Shown piece by piece: positions 60,646 to 64,000 of a DNA stretch of 64,000 bases (positions within the stretch are counted from its first letter, which is position 1; every line of letters starts with the position of its first letter). A model generated the notes under the pieces. It searched no databases. It worked only from the letters and a program-made list of their open reading frames with translations, and had not been told where the DNA came from. Source of the stretch: Sapria himalayana (Eukaryota > Streptophyta > Magnoliopsida > Malpighiales > Rafflesiaceae); assembly GCA_029783825.1 (NCBI GenBank), contig JAREIK010001468.1, positions 3,146,261-3,210,260 of the forward strand, read 5' to 3'. The position numbers were made by a program, and so were the translations under genes.

Positions 60646-62032
60646 AATTAACGATCAATTTTTTGGTCGTTAATTCCGTGTTTTTTGGTCGGTAAACCAA
60701 ATACGACCATTTACCGACCAAAATCATTGGTCGTAATTTTGCTTGTCTCTAAATTTTTACCGACGAAAAATTAGTTGGTTGGTAAATTATCGACCATTTA
60801 CCGATCATCCGTCGACAAATATTTACCGACTATATTATGATAATTTTTTGACCAAATTAATTAGGTCGGTACATAGTCTCTAAATAATCGATAATTAATA
60901 ACCGTGTACAAACCATTCACCGACAAATAATTACTGACTAAATTCCAACCAATTTCCAACCAAAAGCACTTGGTCATTTTATGATCTCGAAATAGTTGGT
61001 AATTAATGATCATTTTGAGACCAATTATCGACAACTAATATCAGATGATATTCCAATTATTTTCTGACCAAAAACATTAGGTTGGTAAATGGTCTTCAAA
61101 AGGTCGATAATTACCGATAATTTATATAGACTATTGATATTAAAAAATTTTGTTCAGTTTTGATCGCAATTTAGTTGGTAATTACCGACCGAATTTTTTT
61201 TGCAATTTTTCTACCGTTGCTACAGAAATTGGAACAGATAACAAAAAAAATATCCAGTTAACTTTCATTTTTGATGCAATTACTATAGAAATATTTACAG
61301 ATAACACAATAAAATAAAAATCCAATTAACTCCAGTAGACAACTATATATACTGCATATATATTGCTGTATATGTAATTTGTTTTTATTTAATAATTTGT
61401 TTGTATCACCAAATGTTTTTTCTGTTTTAATATTTTCATGTAAGTGCAGGAAAGAAAATATTAAAAGGTCGGGGATGCAGCAGTAGCACAATAACGGAGG
61501 TCTCGCTCCAAAATTTTCGGAGCAGAGCCTGACCCGTCCCATGATCCGACCCGCTCCGGTTAAACGAACCGAGGGAATTTTTAATATAAAATATTTTGTA
61601 ATTTTATTTTCGTATGACTGTTTTTGGACCCGTGTAACTGTTCATCGTCTCTCTCTCTCTTCTTTCTGCACGATTTATCATGACTGTTCTGTGTACTGCA
61701 TACTGTAAGATATTTCTGTTGGTTTAATATGTAATGCATAAGTATTTTCTAGTGGATGTAGCTAGTCATACTGAGCGACTAGTGAACCACGTTATCCTTG
61801 GTGTTTGTTTCCCGTTTTTGATTTTGTCATGGATGGTTGCTGGATTGGGATATATATATTGCTTATTTTTCTGTTGTTTCTGTATCTTACTCTCACTACC
61901 GTGGAAGTACAATTTCCCAACATATATATTAAAAACATCAAGAGAATAAAAAATAAAATCTAAAATCAAAGTTTAAGGCAATGAAAAAAATGTGCGTAAT
62001 ATACTCAATCATCCAACTTATTTTCATAATCA

Positions 62033-63827
62033 TTATGCAGTAATATATACTACATATATATTACTAGGGTAGAGCTGTCTGTTGCTGCTAGTCCTGATAC
62101 GATTGCTGCAGGTGCATTTGTAGGTGATGGAGTAGATACTGTAGCTGGAGGCTAGAGCATTACGCCAAAAATTCTGAGGTAGATCACCAGGGGTGAACTG
62201 CAGTCCTCCTTCCTGAAACTTCTTTGTAAGCCAGTCAAAATACATACGCAATTCATCTCTATCATCCTCATTGTCAATCATGCGTCACTCGGTATCGACC
62301 AACTGAAATTGTATCGAATTTCACATCGCGTGCTGAAATTCCTCCATCTTCAAGAACAAATTCGAAACTAATCTTGAAAATTCAGCTTCATAGTCTGGTC
62401 GACTAAGCGAGTAGAATGATGATGTCGATGAATATATGCCATAGACGGGCATCTTCTCCTTGCCATCAATGGATGCATACCAAATCTGATTCATATCAAC
62501 TGGTAGAGCTGATGAATGAGAACTACCTGTTGTACCATCACATGAACCTGAAGTAGACTGGGAATACGCTTGAGTCACAGTAGCTAACATTTTCTCATAT
62601 CTCACCTAATAAAAATATACGAAAAGTATTTCAATTTATATTCAAACGAAAAAAAAAGATAAATTAATTTTTTTTATTTAAACTTACATTTGCTGCACAA
62701 CATCTCTAATCAATGAAAGTCAGGTCATCATGAGCCTTTGTGTGCATGTATCTGAATAAGCGAGGAGCATTGGGTTTCTTACCCTCTTTGCATGTCTATA
62801 ATTACACACAATACATACATTATTTATATTGAAACAAAATTTCTTATGAGAAATGAAATTTAGTCATAATTGAACACAATTCACAAAGTAATAAACATAA
62901 AAAGTATAAATTAGAAACAATACCAATGCTTATTCGTGCTCACGCATAGAGTGAGATCCACAAGTGTGTGTAGACATACCACTACCATTTCCAGCCCGCT
63001 TTGAGCGAAAATTGCCGCTTTGTTTATCACACATCTTCCTATAATCTAGATCTTCCCATCTGCTCTACCACTCCTCGTAAACATGATTCAAGACACTCGA
63101 ATCTTTTACTTTCTTCTTCAACCATTTATTTTTGATCTCGTGCACGATGTCTTTATACCGACTAGTAGCATGTTTGTAGAACACACTTTTGACTGACTCC
63201 TTTGGCTGTGTCCACCTGTAAACTTTATGTAATTATAAATAAACACTTTTTAATCAATGAACAAAAAATAAATAATAGATGTAAAAATTTTTAGGTAGTA
63301 ATATTTACCTTAAATTCTCTCTAAATCATCAATTAGTCTCTATGTGTGAGTGACTTCCAATTATATCCATTAGGTTTAAAGGACTTCTTGAAAATTGTCC
63401 TTAGAACCCTAGAAATGGAACTAGACGGTACTAACTTCGTCCTATAACAAAAAACCCACCAGCAAATAAGAAATAAATTAATAAATTGATAAATAATTTG
63501 TTAACTTTTATATCTTACAGATTATCAATTGTCGGATCAAAATGAGCAATAGGGAGAGTCTCGTCTGTAGGATTCTCTTAGGAAGACTCCAACATCTCCA
63601 TCCTCTCCCTCCCACGTCTCTTGATTATTTATCAAAATCTTAGAACTATTATGTTGATCAGTCAGCTGATGCTGTTGTTGCGGTACATTCACAATCTTCT
63701 CTGTTTACTGTGGTGTCTCATCCACCCATGACCCTCTACTAGTTTAGGGCATACCTGAGGCCCTATTGCCTATACCATAACTCGTATGACCTTGCAACGT
63801 GTTGCCTCTACCTCGTCCACATGCCAT
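62033..63827 (-). pseudogene. TNPA-like gene of the second CACTA element (Transposase_24, Ptta/En-Spm)
   Basis: The ATG at 63827 starts MACGRGRGNTLQGHTSYG. Following exon-like blocks on the minus strand: SISRVLRTIFKKSFKPNGY and NWKSLTH (63420-63330), WTQPKESVKSVFYKHATS (63220-63165), KWLKKKVKDSS, a WEDLDYRKMCDKQSGN segment (63060-63020) and SKRAGNGSGMSTHTCGSHSM (63005-62945), the family signature that is usually N(R)..K....HT.GS.S; then a last long frame MRYEKMLATVTQAYSQS to FLKMEEFQHAM (62605-62321) and a short final frame to 62033. Introns appear to separate the blocks. A few in-frame stops (for example EEW-stop near 63066) suggest decay. Intact relatives bind the subterminal repeats and assist the transposase. 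Confidence 0.75.
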
Positions 63828-63901
63828 ATCTGTAAAAAATACATAAAGCAATGAAAATAAACAAAAATAATTAACAATTAAAATAACATAAAACTCACTG
63901 C

Positions 63902-64000
63902 CTACTCATTTTCATTAGAATCATCCTCTTCTTCAGATGTAGTAACATCATTTTCAAACTCCTCTTCATCACTCATTTCTACCTCATATTCAATTAAATT
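63902..64000 (-). pseudogene. C-terminal end of TNP2-type transposase of the second CACTA element (partial)
   Basis: A minus-strand frame with a stop at 63902 ends in an acidic tail, MSDEEEFENDVTTSEEEDD. The first CACTA element's TNP2 relic also ends in an acidic D/E-rich tail just upstream of its TNPA-like gene. It is cut by the window edge, so whether the rest of the gene is intact is unknown. Confidence 0.5.

Larger units (their letters stand above)
60480..64000 (-). mobile_element. Second CACTA (En/Spm) transposon, running off the right edge
   Basis: Subterminal DNA from about 60500 to 61200 has ten or more copies of TTACCGAC/GTCGGTAA motifs in both orientations, typical of CACTA elements. 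The coding region on the minus strand holds a TNPA-like gene (63827-62033) and, upstream of it, the end of a TNP2-type gene (64000-63902). The exact CACTA terminus was not found, so the left boundary is approximate. A GC-richer patch at 61480-61570 and a two-copy repeat at 61222-61340 lie between the repeats and the gene end. Confidence 0.7.

Noticed and set aside
61258..61542. A 94-codon minus-strand open frame as a gene
   Set aside because: It lies between the CACTA subterminal repeats and the end of the TNPA-like gene, covers a two-copy repeat, and has no motif; probably untranslated element DNA.

Overview
The window reads as intergenic DNA from a nuclear plant genome, almost certainly a flowering plant. 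It is very AT-rich. It is packed with decayed transposons of families typical of plants: CACTA/En-Spm with TNP2 and TNPA-type genes, hAT of the RICESLEEPER type, Mutator-like long-TIR elements, Ty1/copia and Ty3/gypsy. The few gene-like stretches carry GT-AG introns, and there is no bacterial gene organisation. The species cannot be named from the sequence. I found no rRNA, tRNA, CRISPR array or operon.

Layout. 0.7-13.4 kb: an 11.5 kb CACTA element (1138-12623), complete from terminus to terminus, with decayed minus-strand TNP2 and TNPA-like genes. Two hAT elements with perfect 8-bp target duplications are nested in its TNPA-like gene, and an inverted pair of AT/TG-rich repeats flanks it. 13.4-17.7 kb: a copia pol relic whose integrase block is tandemly duplicated. 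18.4-21.3 kb: a long-TIR Mutator-like element containing a second member of the same family, each with a 9-bp target duplication, then a 0.5 kb tandem duplication. 22-30.3 kb: scraps of copia protease and gypsy gag, two hAT transposase relics, and a third Mutator-like element. 30.4-34.9 kb: a gene-like fragment, a promoter-like module repeated elsewhere, an LTR-like region and a small MITE. 35.6-40.8 kb: a deleted copia element whose LTRs enclose an inverted-repeat element, a candidate small spliced gene (minus strand, 37699-38255), another LTR-like block, and then its own gag/pol remains. 44.3 kb: a CACTA TNPA-like fragment that serves as an empty-site comparison for both nested hAT insertions. 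45.3-50.6 kb: a hAT-ended unit filled by about 2 kb of (TATC)n microsatellite, itself split by a 2.5 kb gypsy solo LTR. 51.5-57.5 kb: a second gene-like fragment and a long, frameshifted copia element. 59.1-64 kb: a plus-strand hAT relic abutting a second CACTA element that runs off the right edge.

No intact transposase or polyprotein was seen. The only candidate working host gene is the 39-codon spliced model at 37.7-38.3 kb. The window is best read as a layered insertion record: several insertions can be ordered because target duplications are preserved. Coordinates of decayed coding blocks are approximate, because they were followed by eye through stops and frameshifts.
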